From Rheinheimera salexigens (GTDB taxonomy: Bacteria; Pseudomonadota; Gammaproteobacteria; Enterobacterales; Alteromonadaceae), in the NCBI RefSeq assembly GCF_001752395.1, contig NZ_MKEK01000001.1:1673259-1737258 (forward strand): a stretch of DNA of 64,000 nt, in the 5' to 3' direction. This document shows positions 24,749 to 35,024 of this stretch, in pieces. Numbering within the stretch: the stretch's first letter is position 1; each line of letters begins with the position of its first letter. A model generated the notes under the pieces. That model did no database searches. It was given only the letters and a program-made list of their open reading frames with translations, and was not told the DNA's origin. A program made the position numbers and the translations under genes.

Positions 24749-24897
24749 AAGGCAGCAATTAAATCTTTCGGTACATAATCTTAGCATGACTGTTGCTTTG
24801 TTTACCGGTAATTTTTAACACTGTTGTTTTTACCAAGCCTTAGCTGTTGTTTAGGCAAAATAATCGTTAACATAGCCGTTTTATTTGGAGCCGTATT

Positions 24898-26133
24898 GTG
24901 CCTTTATTAGTGATAATTGGTTATGTTTGGCCAGAGCCGAAGTCGTCAGCGGCAGGTTATCGTATGCTTAGCTTAATTGAATTGTATTTAGCACAAGGTT
25001 GGCAGGTTATTTTTGCCAGTGCAGCTGAGAAAACTGACCATCGTGCTGATTTACAGCGACTAGGCGTACAAGAGCAGCAAATTGTATTAAATGATGACAG
25101 CTTCGATTTATGGCTAAGCACATTATCAGTACAGGCGGTAATGTTTGATCGTTTTATGATTGAAGAGCAATTTGGCTGGCGGGTAGAATTAAACTGTCCA
25201 GATGCACTGCGTATTTTAGATATGGAAGATATGCATTCACTAAGACATGCTCGCCATCAAGCGTTTAAGGCTGACCGGCCGTTAAATACCGCAGATTTAA
25301 ACTCTGATATTGCCGTACGCGAAATTGCGGCTATTTATCGTTGTGATATTACCCTCGTTATCTCGCAGCATGAAATGCAGTTACTGCAACAACATTTTTC
25401 TGTACCCAGCGCTTTATTATGTTATTGCCCCTTTTTTATTGATAGTGATAATGAGCAAACACTACTTGGCTATGATCAACGGCAACATTTTGTCGCCATA
25501 GGCAATTTTCGTCATGCACCAAATTGGCAAGCGGTATTATGGTTAAAGCAGACCATTTGGCCACTGATCAGGCAACAACTACCGCAAAGTCATTTATATA
25601 TTTATGGTGCTTATCCGCCACCTAAAGCAACAGCATTGCATAATGCTAAAGAAGGCTTTTACGTGAAAGGTTGGGCCGAAGATGTGGCTGACGTTATGCA
25701 ACAAGCCAAGGTGTGTTTAGCGCCCTTAGCTTTTGGCGCGGGATTAAAAGGAAAGTTACTCGATGCCATGCAGTTTGGCACACCTAGCGTCACTACCGAC
25801 ATTGGCGCTGAAGGGATGACATTCGCAGATGAAGCATGGGGTGGCATTATTGCTAATGACAGTGCCGCAATAGCAACGGCGGCGGTAACTTTATATCAAG
25901 ATCAGCAGTTGTGGTTAACGGCGCAACAGCAGGGAACACGGATTTTACAGCAAAAGTTTTCAGCCGCTAAATTGCAACCCGTGATTTGGCAACAAATACA
26001 ACAGACCAGCGCCAACTTAGCGCAACACAGAGCTAATAATTTTACCGGCATTATGTTGCAACATCATGCTTATCGCAGTACTAAGTTTATGGGCCAATGG
26101 ATTGAAGCTAAAAATCGCTTACCGCCTCAATAA
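24898..26133 (+). CDS. glycosyltransferase, GT-B fold
   Basis: A 411-residue cytoplasmic protein with GT-B (family 4-like) character. The N-terminal half has VWPEPKSSAAGYRMLSLIEL, typical of donor/acceptor Rossmann domains. The C-terminal half has HFVAIGNFRHAPNWQAVLWL and the nucleotide-sugar-binding region CLAPLAFGAGLKGKLLDAM with GTPSVTT and EGM after it. No membrane helix is visible. The GTG at 24898 is preceded by GGAG at a 7-base gap. It stands alone between trhA and a YceI gene and is not in a recognisable polysaccharide cluster, so its product is unknown. Confidence 0.8.
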   Translation: MPLLVIIGYVWPEPKSSAAGYRMLSLIELYLAQGWQVIFASAAEKTDHRADLQRLGVQEQQIVLNDDSFDLWLSTLSVQAVMFDRFMIEEQFGWRVELNCPDALRILDMEDMHSLRHARHQAFKADRPLNTADLNSDIAVREIAAIYRCDITLVISQHEMQLLQQHFSVPSALLCYCPFFIDSDNEQTLLGYDQRQHFVAIGNFRHAPNWQAVLWLKQTIWPLIRQQLPQSHLYIYGAYPPPKATALHNAKEGFYVKGWAEDVADVMQQAKVCLAPLAFGAGLKGKLLDAMQFGTPSVTTDIGAEGMTFADEAWGGIIANDSAAIATAAVTLYQDQQLWLTAQQQGTRILQQKFSAAKLQPVIWQQIQQTSANLAQHRANNFTGIMLQHHAYRSTKFMGQWIEAKNRLPPQ

Positions 26134-26153
26134 TCATAAGATTAACGGTAAGC
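26117..26153 (+). terminator. weak hairpin at the end of the glycosyltransferase gene
   Basis: An 8-bp inverted repeat (GCTTACCG/CGGTAAGC) brackets the glycosyltransferase stop codon. There is no T-tract, so a terminator role is uncertain. Confidence 0.35.
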
Positions 26154-26170
26154 AATTCAAAATGGGCTAA

Positions 26171-26746
26171 TTATATTTCAGTACTAAAATTGACACTAAA
26201 GGTCACCGGCACAACTTTACTAATATCATTTAATTGGGCAAGTTGTTGTAGTTTATCGACACCGGCAGTTAAATTAGCGCTATCAACATTTAGTATCAGC
26301 GGTGACTCAGTAGAAGCTTGAATGGTCGAGGCATTTAGCTTTAATACCCTGATATTAGCCATTAAAGTAGTAGACTCACCGGCAATACTTACCGTTATTG
26401 GTAAGGTGATAACCATGGATTTGCTAACCGCTAATGTTGCAATAGTGTCTGGTTTTATTTCAGCTTGAGCGGTAATTTCAGTGTATTGCTTAGCTTTTAA
26501 CACAAAATCGAGCATACGTTGGTTTCGAATAGGAATATTTGTTTCTAAACTAGATACTGGGATCTGTATTTTTACTAGGCCTTGATCAGACCAACTGCCG
26601 CTGAGATTACTAAATTGATGGGTTTCAGCAACCGTAGTGTTTTTTATCGAAACAAAGTTAAGGCTAGATTGCTCAGGATTGAGTTGCCAATTAGCGGCAG
26701 ATGCAAAGCAACTCGTCGTGGCGAGTATCAATAATAGTTTTTTCAT
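26171..26746 (-). CDS. YceI-like secreted lipid-binding protein
   Basis: A 191-residue exported protein: signal peptide MKKLLLILATTSCFASA, then WQLNPEQSSLNFVSIKNTTVAETHQF, the start of the YceI lipocalin-like beta-barrel, with IPVSSLETNIPIRNQRMLDFVL as the typical central segment. Family members bind isoprenoid-type lipids in the periplasm. The ATG at 26746 with AAGGAG upstream is chosen; the open frame to 26779 is not needed. It is transcribed toward the glycosyltransferase and is divergent from the quinone oxidoreductase. Confidence 0.87.
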   Translation of the reverse strand: MKKLLLILATTSCFASAANWQLNPEQSSLNFVSIKNTTVAETHQFSNLSGSWSDQGLVKIQIPVSSLETNIPIRNQRMLDFVLKAKQYTEITAQAEIKPDTIATLAVSKSMVITLPITVSIAGESTTLMANIRVLKLNASTIQASTESPLILNVDSANLTAGVDKLQQLAQLNDISKVVPVTFSVNFSTEI

Positions 26747-26876
26747 TACTTGCTCCTTATAAAGTAGGCTGCTTAGCATAAAACAAATAGTTATTTATAC
26801 CAATGTATTAGCAGTAAATTAAGCCGGTAAAACAACAACGCTAACAGCTATGATAGACTTATCCAGAGATAAGTTC

Positions 26877-26907
26877 TGAATTAAGTTTGAATTAAGTTTA
26901 AATTAAC
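26877..26907. repeat. 11-bp direct repeat upstream of the quinone oxidoreductase
   Basis: Two exact copies of TGAATTAAGTT (26877-26887, 26888-26898) are followed by a partial third (TAAATTAAC). They lie in the 268-base divergent gap between the YceI gene and the oxidoreductase, 110-140 bases before the latter. Confidence 0.7.
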
Positions 26908-27014
26908 TACTGCTCTCGAATTCTGAGCCTGTAGTTTATATCAATGTTTTAACCAATATTCTGAAACAACTTAATAGCGATTTTACGCTAAGGTTGAGTT
27001 GTAGGAGAGATAAA

Positions 27015-28007
27015 ATGACAATACCAGCGAGCATGCAAGCAATCATAGTTAAGCAACCGGGTAAAAACAGCAGTTTAGAGTTAACAACTCTAGCATTACC
27101 AACAGCTAACGCTGAACAATTGCTGATTAAAGTGGCCGCAGCTGGTGTTAACCGGGCTGATTTAGTGCAACGACAGGGCCTTTATCCACCGCCAGCCGGC
27201 GAAAGTGATGTCTTAGGATTAGAAGTAGCAGGCACTGTTGTTGCTGCTCCTGCCCATTTACAACATTGGCAAGGAAAACAAGTGTTTGGTTTGGTGCCAG
27301 GTGGGGGCTATGCTGAATATGCAGTACTGCATCATCAACATGCCATGTTGCTACCTGAAGGTTTTACCATGGTGCAAGCTGCTGCTACAGCTGAAGTGTT
27401 TTTAACGGCTTATCAGTTATTATTTTTACATGGCCAAATCCAAGCTAAACAAAAGGTACTAATCCATGCTGGTGCAAGTGGGGTAGGCACAGCAGCGATT
27501 CAATTAGCTAAATTTTTTGGCGCGGAAGTCGCTGTAACAGCCAGTACAGATGAAAAACTAGCGCTATGTAAGCAACTTGGTGCAGACATTACCATTAATT
27601 ATAAACAGCAACGCTTTGAGCAGATCCTGGCCCAGCTTTGGCCCAAAGGCGCTAACTTAGTACTGGATCCGGTTGCTGGAGACTATGTGCAACGGGAAAT
27701 AGCCATACTGGCATTAGACGCTAAGATAGTGCTTTATGCCATGATGGGGGGGCGGCGGCTACCTGAATTAGACTTAGCCCCTTTATTTAAGCAACGTGGC
27801 CACATTATTTGTTCTACTTTGCGAAATCGCTCAGATGTTTATAAAGCTGATTTAACCAAACAATTTATCGCGAACTGCGGAGCTGCCTTAACTGCAGGAA
27901 AGTTGCAGCCGGTTATTCAACAGCAATATCATTGGCATCAGGCGGCTGAAGCGCATCAGTTAATGGCGTCTAATCAAACCCAAGGTAAACTGGTTTTACG
28001 TTTTTAA
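27015..28007 (+). CDS. NAD(P)H-quinone oxidoreductase (zinc-free MDR family)
   Basis: A 330-residue medium-chain reductase of the quinone oxidoreductase/PIG3 type. Features: GVNRADLVQRQGLYPPPAGESDVLGLEVAGTV at the N-terminus, the nucleotide-binding VLIHAGASGVGTAAIQLAKFFGAEVAVT stretch and an NLVLDPVAGDY segment. The zinc-binding Cys cluster of alcohol dehydrogenases is absent, as expected. Start is the ATG at 27015 with AGGAGA upstream; the upstream in-frame codons at 26994 are not needed. Probable function is detoxifying reduction of quinones or enones. It is followed after 69 bases by the split HD-GYP-like gene. Confidence 0.88.
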   Translation: MTIPASMQAIIVKQPGKNSSLELTTLALPTANAEQLLIKVAAAGVNRADLVQRQGLYPPPAGESDVLGLEVAGTVVAAPAHLQHWQGKQVFGLVPGGGYAEYAVLHHQHAMLLPEGFTMVQAAATAEVFLTAYQLLFLHGQIQAKQKVLIHAGASGVGTAAIQLAKFFGAEVAVTASTDEKLALCKQLGADITINYKQQRFEQILAQLWPKGANLVLDPVAGDYVQREIAILALDAKIVLYAMMGGRRLPELDLAPLFKQRGHIICSTLRNRSDVYKADLTKQFIANCGAALTAGKLQPVIQQQYHWHQAAEAHQLMASNQTQGKLVLRF

Positions 28008-28076
28008 CCATTGGCGATATAGTCATATAAATAGCATTGTTAAATATAATCGGAAAGTACAGGAACAGTTAAAAAT

Positions 28077-29542
28077 ATGGCAATAGAGGTTATTGGTAAG
28101 TCTAACTACAGTAAGCAAATATTAGTGTTAATTGCTAAGATTTACGATAATACTCTGGTCGCTGATTCTGTTTATGAACAAGCAATACAATGCTTTAGTC
28201 TTGTTGATGCCAAACAAAAACGCCAAACTGAATTAGAGCAACAACTAACATTATTTGAACATCGTCGTGCCCAAGGGGCGAACAAAGAAATAGCAAGCCT
28301 AGAGCGCCAGTTGCAACAAGCAAAAGCAGAACTACAGCAGTATGAGCAACAATGTGCAGATGAAGCGTTGCAACGTTTTAGCTGTTTAAAACAGATTTGT
28401 ATTACTATTTTGCAGTTAACACAGGGTGAAACTGAGGAAGAAACGCGACAATTATCGGCAAAAATGTTAGGTACAATTCAGTTGTTATCGCCCACCGAAG
28501 GCCGCCATATCGCGATAACCAATCAAAAAAGTAAACACCTCTATAAAGCAGTATTAAGTTTACGCTTGCTAGATAAATTATTGGCAGATAACCATATTAC
28601 TGATCAATATATTTTACAGCGCTTTCATGCAGCAGCCGGATCTTATGCAGATTTTAACCGTTATCATCCGTTTCGAGATGACGTCCAGATCCCGCTATTA
28701 ATGGCAGCGTTATTACAAGATATTGGCAGTTGCCATCCTCAAGCCCAACAGGTTATTTATGGCGAAGATGGTAAGGCGGATCCTTTTCGAGTCATGAGTC
28801 AAGAAGAGCGTGCCAGCATGCTGCAGGTTAGTTATAGCCAAAGCATTAGATATACCTTAGAGCAAATTCAAGATCGTTATCAAGGTAATAGTAAAGCTGA
28901 GCGCGACTTTTTTAATCAAAACAATCAACAAAAAAAATATTCATCCAAAATTTACTTAAAGGCGCAATTAAACCTGAAAATGGAATTGGTAACTTATTAA
29001 AAATACCCCAAGTTTATACATCGGTGGTGTTATCAACTAAGCATAACTTTGTTTATGAAACCCTACCCAGAGTGGCCTTGGTTTTAGAAAAAGGGGTAGA
29101 AAAAGGCGTTTATTGCGCGACAGCTGTATCTAGCTTATTAGCGATTACTGGCGTGTTCCCACAAGGCTTTGGTATTACTTATATTCCAAAGGATTCTGAC
29201 AATCAGGATCTCGATCGCTATGAATACGCTATAGTCACCGGATTATACCCCATACAGCCTCAGCAACCGATGTGTCGTATGGTCACGCGTAATTTAACTT
29301 ATAATGTCTCAGCTCAAGGCTGTATTATCAGTGCCAGCAATAATTTGTATTACCCGTTAGCACGTAAAAAATTAGCTGTTGTCAGCCAAGAGCGGCTATT
29401 AGAAATATTAGAATTATTAGTCTCTAATTTTGAAGAGCGTAAAAACATGCCATTATTACCTAAGTGTTGGCATCCTGATGAATATTTTTCTATCATCAAA
29501 AACCAAAATTTATGGAATAAAGTGACTATTCATAGTAATTAG
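28077..29542 (+). CDS. degenerate HD-GYP-like protein, split by a -1 frame change at an A8 run
   Basis: Two adjacent frames read as one 488-residue protein if the frame shifts by -1 at the A run 28930-28937. The first frame (28077-29000) gives a helical N-terminus with a coiled coil (about 40-100, EQQLTLFEHRRAQGANKEI) and an HD-like region with LLMAALLQDIG (about 205-220). Without a shift it ends in an unrelated tail. The second frame is open from the A run onward and continues LLKGAIKPENGIGNLLKIP, then YETLPRVALVLEKG and LLAITGVFPQGFGITYIP to the stop at 29542. The last block resembles the C-terminal module of HD-GYP proteins. The canonical HD pair is QD here, so phosphodiesterase activity is doubtful. 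I do not recognise a named family. Whether this is a pseudogene, a sequence error or slippage expression is open. Confidence 0.65.
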
Positions 29543-29578
29543 GCACAGCAACGAGGTACAACAACTAGGCATGCAGCG

Positions 29579-29604
29579 AAGCACAGCCATTATGGCTGTG
29601 CTTT
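29579..29604. terminator. bidirectional terminator overlapping the end of the MFS gene
   Basis: An 11-bp stem AAGCACAGCCA/TGGCTGTGCTT with a 3-base loop. It overlaps the last codons and stop of the minus-strand MFS gene and lies 36 bases after the split HD-GYP-like gene. Confidence 0.8.
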
Positions 29605-31020
29605 AAATTCAACCTCTTCAGGGGCAGCCGGCTCAGGGTACACCATATTTTCTGGAGTATAATCCCATAAGTGATCGTCTGTTTCAGGCTCTGGTTCAAC
29701 ATCTTCATCATAATGACTACTAACATAACCTTGTGCCTTAGCGGCATCTTCATCATGCATTTGTGCTAATACCGTTGCTTCGTCTACACGCGGATCTAAT
29801 GCTGCGGCTAAGGGAGAAGAAACCAAATCGCCTGAGCCCATTTTAAATTGGGCTAATTGTTGCTCATCCAGTAACCGTTTGGTCATTTTCAGGGTGTAAT
29901 TTACCCGCATTAAACGAAGAAATAGCAGTAATGAACAAACACTGATAAAGGCATATAACATATCAGGCCCTAGAACATGAATTAAACCGGCCGCAATCAG
30001 CGGACCAAAACAAGCACCTAAGCCAAATGTAAGTAATATGGTTGCTGATAACGCAACACGTTCGTCTTGCTCAATGTGCTGGTTAGCAAACGCACTTGCG
30101 ATAGGATAAATAGTAAAAGCGAGAATGCCATAACAAAAGCTGGTAAGCATAAAGAAAGCGGTATTAAGCGGCAGTATCGTCATCAGTAAGGTTAAAATTG
30201 CTAATAAGGCGGCATTAAAACGCAAAATACGACTGCGAGGTATTCGATCAGATATTTTACCCATAGGCCACTGCGCTAATAAACCCGCTAATATAGTCAC
30301 CGACATAAATATAGTGATTTGTTCAGTAGAAAATTCTTTACTGGCCATATACGCCGGCGCTAAACCATAAAAGGCACCCGCAATTAAACCGGCAATGGTA
30401 ATGGCGGTTAAAGACTGCGGCACTTTACGCCAAAAAGTAAGAATTTTTAATGGGGCCGGTTGTAATGGTGCAGGGTGTATCCGGCTAGTGAGTGCGATAG
30501 GCACGATACACAAAGAAGAACACATACTAATAATCAACAGGGGCGCTAAGCCTAATTCTGGGAATTGCATTAGCATTAATTGGCCGCCAATCATGCCAAG
30601 ATAGGAAATAAGCATATAAAAGGCGAATACCGCACCGCGCTGCGAGTTCTCGGCTTGCTCGTTTAACCAACTTTCTAACACCATGTATTGGCACATCATG
30701 CCCATACCTACTAACACGCGCAATAATAGCCAAACTTCTAATTGGTCAATTAAAATATGTGACATAGCGCAAGCGCTTACAATAGCGGCACAAGCTACAA
30801 AAGCGCGAATATGGCCAACACGAGAGATTAATTTATGACCCAACTTAGAGCCTAAAACTAGACCTAAATAGTAACAAGACATCATGGCGCCAATCCAAAT
30901 TGAATCAACTTGTTTTTGGGCCAACGATAAACCGAGATAGGTAGACAAAGAACCTTGAGCAATCAGCATGATCAAGGTGGTTAAAAATAATGCACTAAAA
31001 CTGCGATATGGACTAGACAT
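29590..31020 (-). CDS. MFS transporter with acidic C-terminal tail
   Basis: A 476-residue, 12-helix major facilitator of the YcaD-like group. The first helix pair (FLTTLIMLIAQGSLSTYLGLSLA), the LGLVLGSKLGHKLISRVGHIRAF loop (motif A region) and GLLAQWPMGKISDRIPRSRIL, the second-half motif A, are visible. After the last helix (about residue 370) there is a ~100-residue cytoplasmic tail rich in Asp/Glu (DEDVEPEPETDDHLWD), longer than in simple drug exporters. Substrate unknown. It is downstream of metG on the same strand, separated by 58 bases. Confidence 0.85.
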   Translation of the reverse strand: MSSPYRSFSALFLTTLIMLIAQGSLSTYLGLSLAQKQVDSIWIGAMMSCYYLGLVLGSKLGHKLISRVGHIRAFVACAAIVSACAMSHILIDQLEVWLLLRVLVGMGMMCQYMVLESWLNEQAENSQRGAVFAFYMLISYLGMIGGQLMLMQFPELGLAPLLIISMCSSLCIVPIALTSRIHPAPLQPAPLKILTFWRKVPQSLTAITIAGLIAGAFYGLAPAYMASKEFSTEQITIFMSVTILAGLLAQWPMGKISDRIPRSRILRFNAALLAILTLLMTILPLNTAFFMLTSFCYGILAFTIYPIASAFANQHIEQDERVALSATILLTFGLGACFGPLIAAGLIHVLGPDMLYAFISVCSLLLFLRLMRVNYTLKMTKRLLDEQQLAQFKMGSGDLVSSPLAAALDPRVDEATVLAQMHDEDAAKAQGYVSSHYDEDVEPEPETDDHLWDYTPENMVYPEPAAPEEVEFKAQP

Positions 31021-31078
31021 TAGACTCCATTCAATAGATTACAATGTAGCAGCTTGCGCTGCTACATGTTAACAAGCG

Positions 31079-33139
31079 TTACTTGACTCGCATACCGGCA
31101 ACTGCACCAGAATCTGGGGATAGTATAAATAAATCACTACCGCCAGGGCCGGCAGCTAATACCATACCTTCAGACAAACCAAAGCGCATTTTACGTGCGG
31201 CAAGGTTGGCGACCATTACTGTATAACGGCCTTCTAGCTGCTCAGGTTGATAAGCCCCTTTAATACCAGCAAACACTTGGCGCATTTCGCCTTCACCAAT
31301 ATCTAATTGTAGCTGGATTAGCTTATCAGCACCTTCTACCGCTTGTGCTTTAACAATTTTGGCAACACGTAAATCGATTTTAGCAAAGTCTTCAATGCTA
31401 ATAGTATCTGCAATAGGTTCACGTACAGCTGTTTTAGCGGAGCTAGTAGTGTCGATTGTTTTTAGCGTATCTTTTGCTGTAACGGTAACAGCTGGCTGTA
31501 GGTTGTCTTTAGAATCATCAACCATAGCAGCTACTTTTACCGGATCTACGCGTTGCATTAAGGCTTTAAACGGCTCTATAGCATGGTCAACTAAAGGTTG
31601 CTGATAGTTGTCCCAACGTAATTCTGAGTTTAAAAATCGCTCTACTTCTGTCGCCATTACCGGTAGTACTGGCTTTAAGTAATGCATTAAAACCCTAAAT
31701 AGATTAATACCCATAGAGCAAACATCATGTGCTTCTTGTTGTTTAGCTTCGTCTTTAACTAATACCCAAGGTGCTTTAGCATCGATATATTGGTTGGCTT
31801 TATCGGCTAAGGCCATAATGTCACGAATCGCCCGCGAAAATTCACGCTTTTCAAAGCTATCAGCGATACTGTTGCCGGCATCAGTAAACTCTTGCAATAA
31901 TGCAGGCTCAGCGAGGGTTGCCGATAATTTACCGTCATATCGTTTAGTAATAAACCCAGCACAACGACTGGCGATATTAACCACTTTACCTACTAAATCC
32001 GCATTAACTTTCTGGGTAAAGTCTTCTAAGTTTAAATCTAAATCTGTAATGCTAGAGCTTAACTTAGAGGCAAAGTAATAACGTAAATATTCAGGATTTA
32101 AATGGTCTAAATAGGTACGAGCTTTAATAAAGGTACCGCGAGATTTAGACATTTTGGCACCATTGACAGTCACAAAGCCATGGGCCCAAACGGCATTAGG
32201 TTTACGTAAGTCAGCACCTTCTAAAATGGCAGGCCAAAATAAGCTGTGGAAATAAATAATATCCTTACCGATAAAGTGATACACCTCGGCAGTTGAGTCT
32301 AATTGCCAAAAGCTATCGAAATCGATACCCGTTTTATCGCATAAATTTTTAAAACTGGCTAAATAGCCAATAGGCGCATCTAACCAAACATAGAAAAACT
32401 TACCGGGTGCACGCGGGATCTCAAAACCAAAGTAGGGCGCATCACGACTGATATCCCACATTTGTAAGCCATCTTTAAACCATTCTTGTAATTTGTTAGC
32501 CATTTCTTCTTGCAGACTACCGCTGCGGGTCCAGTCTTGCAGCATTTGACTAAAAGCAGGTAAATCAAAAAAGTAATGTTCACTGTCTTTTAGAATGGGC
32601 GTAGCACCAGAAATTACCGAACGAGCGTTTTTTACTTCAGTCGGGCTATAAGTTGCACCACATACATCACAACTATCGCCATTTTGATCTAAGGCGCCAC
32701 ATTTAGGGCAGTCACCTTTAACAAAGCGATCCGGTAAAAACATGTTTTTTTCCGGATCAAATAATTGGCTAATCGTTTTACGTTTTATATAACCTTTTTC
32801 GTCTAAACGGTTATATATCATGGTAGATAACTCACGGTTTTCTTTGCTGTGAGTCGAATGATAGTTATCAAAACCAATAGCGAAATCTGCAAAGTCTGCT
32901 TGATGTTCAATTTTAGTTTGTTCAATCATTTGCTCAGGCGTTATGCCACGCTCTTGCGCTTTAAGCATAATAGGGGTGCCGTGTGCATCGTCAGCACAAA
33001 CATAATAACACTCGTGGCCGCGAGCTTTTTGAAAGCGAGCCCAAATATCGGTTTGAATATACTCGAGTAAATGACCTAAATGGATAGGACCATTGGCATA
33101 GGGTAGCGCGCTAGTAACCAGAATTTTTCGTCTTGACAT
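31079..33139 (-). CDS. metG: methionine--tRNA ligase
   Basis: Charges tRNA-Met. The HIGH motif appears as [11 protein letters not shown], the zinc knuckle as [18 protein letters not shown], and KMSKS as [11 protein letters not shown]. The C-terminal ~110 residues form a tRNA-binding EMAP/Trbp111-type domain ([20 protein letters not shown]), so this is the long dimeric form. The frame is open upstream to 33337, overlapping the mrp gene, but the ATG at 33139 ([17 protein letters not shown]) is the natural start and gives 686 residues. It is divergent from mrp with a 132-base gap, the same arrangement as in E. coli. Confidence 0.96.
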   Translation of the reverse strand: MSRRKILVTSALPYANGPIHLGHLLEYIQTDIWARFQKARGHECYYVCADDAHGTPIMLKAQERGITPEQMIEQTKIEHQADFADFAIGFDNYHSTHSKENRELSTMIYNRLDEKGYIKRKTISQLFDPEKNMFLPDRFVKGDCPKCGALDQNGDSCDVCGATYSPTEVKNARSVISGATPILKDSEHYFFDLPAFSQMLQDWTRSGSLQEEMANKLQEWFKDGLQMWDISRDAPYFGFEIPRAPGKFFYVWLDAPIGYLASFKNLCDKTGIDFDSFWQLDSTAEVYHFIGKDIIYFHSLFWPAILEGADLRKPNAVWAHGFVTVNGAKMSKSRGTFIKARTYLDHLNPEYLRYYFASKLSSSITDLDLNLEDFTQKVNADLVGKVVNIASRCAGFITKRYDGKLSATLAEPALLQEFTDAGNSIADSFEKREFSRAIRDIMALADKANQYIDAKAPWVLVKDEAKQQEAHDVCSMGINLFRVLMHYLKPVLPVMATEVERFLNSELRWDNYQQPLVDHAIEPFKALMQRVDPVKVAAMVDDSKDNLQPAVTVTAKDTLKTIDTTSSAKTAVREPIADTISIEDFAKIDLRVAKIVKAQAVEGADKLIQLQLDIGEGEMRQVFAGIKGAYQPEQLEGRYTVMVANLAARKMRFGLSEGMVLAAGPGGSDLFILSPDSGAVAGMRVK

Positions 33140-33271
33140 TAAATGCTGCTCTTTTACATAAATAACTGAAAAAATTTGTCTAAATGATACACTAACCGGC
33201 ATTGCTTCGCATCCGCCATCCGGTAGAACAAGCAAAAAATTGATAATAAAATTACTCACAGGAAGTTGCTG

Positions 33272-34336
33272 ATGTTTAACTGGTTTAAATCGTCTAAAAC
33301 CACACCGCTTCCTGCTGCTTTGCAGCAGTTTTTTCAAAGTTGGTTAGTAGTTGGCTCAGATATCATCTTAGCCAGCGTAATCAGCCAAGCGACACTTAAA
33401 GATAACAAATTAACCCTAACTTTGGCTTTGCCGTTAGCGACCATACAACCGACTTTACAACAAGCGCTTAACGACGCAGGCTTTGACTATAGCCTAATAC
33501 TGAATGCTGACTATCAAGCACAGCCGGTTTTTAAGAAAATTAAACAAGTAATCTTAATTGCATCGGGAAAGGGCGGCGTAGGTAAGTCGACTACTGCGGT
33601 CAATCTGGCGTGTGCATTAGCATTAGATGGTGCCAAAGTTGGCTTATTAGATGCCGATATTTATGGGCCATCAATACCTACTATGCTAGGGTTGTCGGGT
33701 GAGAAAATTACCTCGCCCGATAATAAGTTTATGCAGCCTAAATTTGCTCATGGCATTTATTTACAGTCGATTGGTTTTTTAGTTGATGCCGAACAAGCTT
33801 CAGTATGGCGCGGCCCAATGGCCAGTAAAGCGTTAGAGCAATTATTAAATGAAACGCTGTGGCCAGAGCTTGATTATTTGATTGTTGATATGCCGCCAGG
33901 TACTGGAGATATTCAATTAACCATGGCGCAAAAACTACCCGTCACGGGTGCTGTAGTGGTGACAACGCCGCAAGATGTTGCATTGGCCGATGCCAAAAAA
34001 GCCATAAGTATGTTTCGCCAAGTTAAGATCCCATTGCTGGGGTTAATTGAAAATATGAGCTTTTACCAATGTAGCCATTGTGGCGAGCAAGATGATATTT
34101 TTGGCACTAAAGGTGGAGTAGAACTGGCACAGCGTTATCAAGTTCGGGTATTAGGCCAATTGCCATTACAGAAAGATATTCGCCAGCAGGCTGATTTAGG
34201 TGAACCTATTGCGCTAAAAAATCAGCCTGTAGCAGAAATATACCGTACAATCAGTCAACAGTTGCAATTTACGCTGTATCAACAACTTGCGCAGCTGCAC
34301 ACTAGCCAAACAGAAATAATTATAACGGACGACTAA
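33272..34336 (+). CDS. apbC: iron-sulfur cluster carrier protein ApbC/Mrp
   Basis: A P-loop ATPase that carries and transfers Fe-S clusters. After an N-terminal ~90-residue MIP18-like (DUF59-type) region comes the deviant Walker [22 protein letters not shown], then [14 protein letters not shown] and [13 protein letters not shown]; the cluster-bridging CxxC is in [10 protein letters not shown]. The ATG at 33272 with AGGAAG six bases upstream is chosen over a TTG two codons earlier. Length 354 residues is usual. dcd starts one base after its stop codon, so the two are surely co-transcribed. Confidence 0.93.
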   Translation: MFNWFKSSKTTPLPAALQQFFQSWLVVGSDIILASVISQATLKDNKLTLTLALPLATIQPTLQQALNDAGFDYSLILNADYQAQPVFKKIKQVILIASGKGGVGKSTTAVNLACALALDGAKVGLLDADIYGPSIPTMLGLSGEKITSPDNKFMQPKFAHGIYLQSIGFLVDAEQASVWRGPMASKALEQLLNETLWPELDYLIVDMPPGTGDIQLTMAQKLPVTGAVVVTTPQDVALADAKKAISMFRQVKIPLLGLIENMSFYQCSHCGEQDDIFGTKGGVELAQRYQVRVLGQLPLQKDIRQQADLGEPIALKNQPVAEIYRTISQQLQFTLYQQLAQLHTSQTEIIITDD

Positions 34337-34337
34337 T

Positions 34338-34928
34338 ATGAGACTGTGTGATCGCGATATTGAACAACATTTAGCTGACGGCAAAATTATTATTGAGCCA
34401 GCACCCGATGCGGATATGATAAGTGGTGTCAGTGTTGATATTCGCTTAGGAAATAAATTTCGGGTTTTTCAAGCGCATACCGCACCTTATATTGATTTAA
34501 GTGGCCCCAGAGCTGAAGTAGACAAAGCCTTAAATAATGTAATGAGTGATGAAATTTATATTGCCGATGGTGATAAGTTTATTCTTCACCCAGGTGAATT
34601 GGCGTTAGCAATGACATTAGAGTCAGTCACACTACCTGACAATATAGTCGGATGGTTAGATGGCAGATCTTCTTTGGCTCGTCTAGGCTTAATGGTGCAT
34701 GTTACGGCACATCGAATAGATCCAGGCTGGTCTGGCAATATTGTTTTAGAATTTATAAATAGCGGCAAATTACCTTTAGCCTTGCGTCCGCAAATGAAAA
34801 TAGGGGCGCTTAACTTTGAATTAATGACCGGTTCAGCAGCCAGACCTTATAACAAGAGACTGGATGCTAAATACCAACAACAGACAGGCGCAGTAGCCAG
34901 CCGTATTGGCCATGATGATAAAAATTAG
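34338..34928 (+). CDS. dcd: dCTP deaminase
   Basis: Converts dCTP to dUTP for thymidylate synthesis. The protein starts [17 protein letters not shown], has [14 protein letters not shown], the catalytic region [33 protein letters not shown] and the C-terminal [18 protein letters not shown] that closes over substrate. The 196-residue length is close to E. coli Dcd (193). It directly follows apbC/mrp; the same neighbourhood occurs in other gammaproteobacteria. Confidence 0.96.
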   Translation: MRLCDRDIEQHLADGKIIIEPAPDADMISGVSVDIRLGNKFRVFQAHTAPYIDLSGPRAEVDKALNNVMSDEIYIADGDKFILHPGELALAMTLESVTLPDNIVGWLDGRSSLARLGLMVHVTAHRIDPGWSGNIVLEFINSGKLPLALRPQMKIGALNFELMTGSAARPYNKRLDAKYQQQTGAVASRIGHDDKN

Positions 34929-34955
34929 GCCTAAACAAAATAGCAAAAAAGTCAG

Positions 34956-34986
34956 AGTGGGTTTACATTAATGTAGACCTACCACT
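34956..34986 (+). terminator. hairpin after dcd
   Basis: AGTGG and GTTTACAT on the left pair with ATGTAGAC and CCACT on the right, with a TA loop and one small bulge. No T-tract follows, so it may be a weak terminator or an mRNA-end structure. Confidence 0.5.
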
Positions 34987-35024
34987 TGCAACGTTCGGCG
35001 CCACTACCGTATTAAGGATGCAAT

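Noticed and set aside
31079..33337. Extended N-terminus of MetG to 33337
   Set aside because: The extra 66 residues overlap the mrp gene and do not fit the family; [17 protein letters not shown] at 33139 is the normal start.
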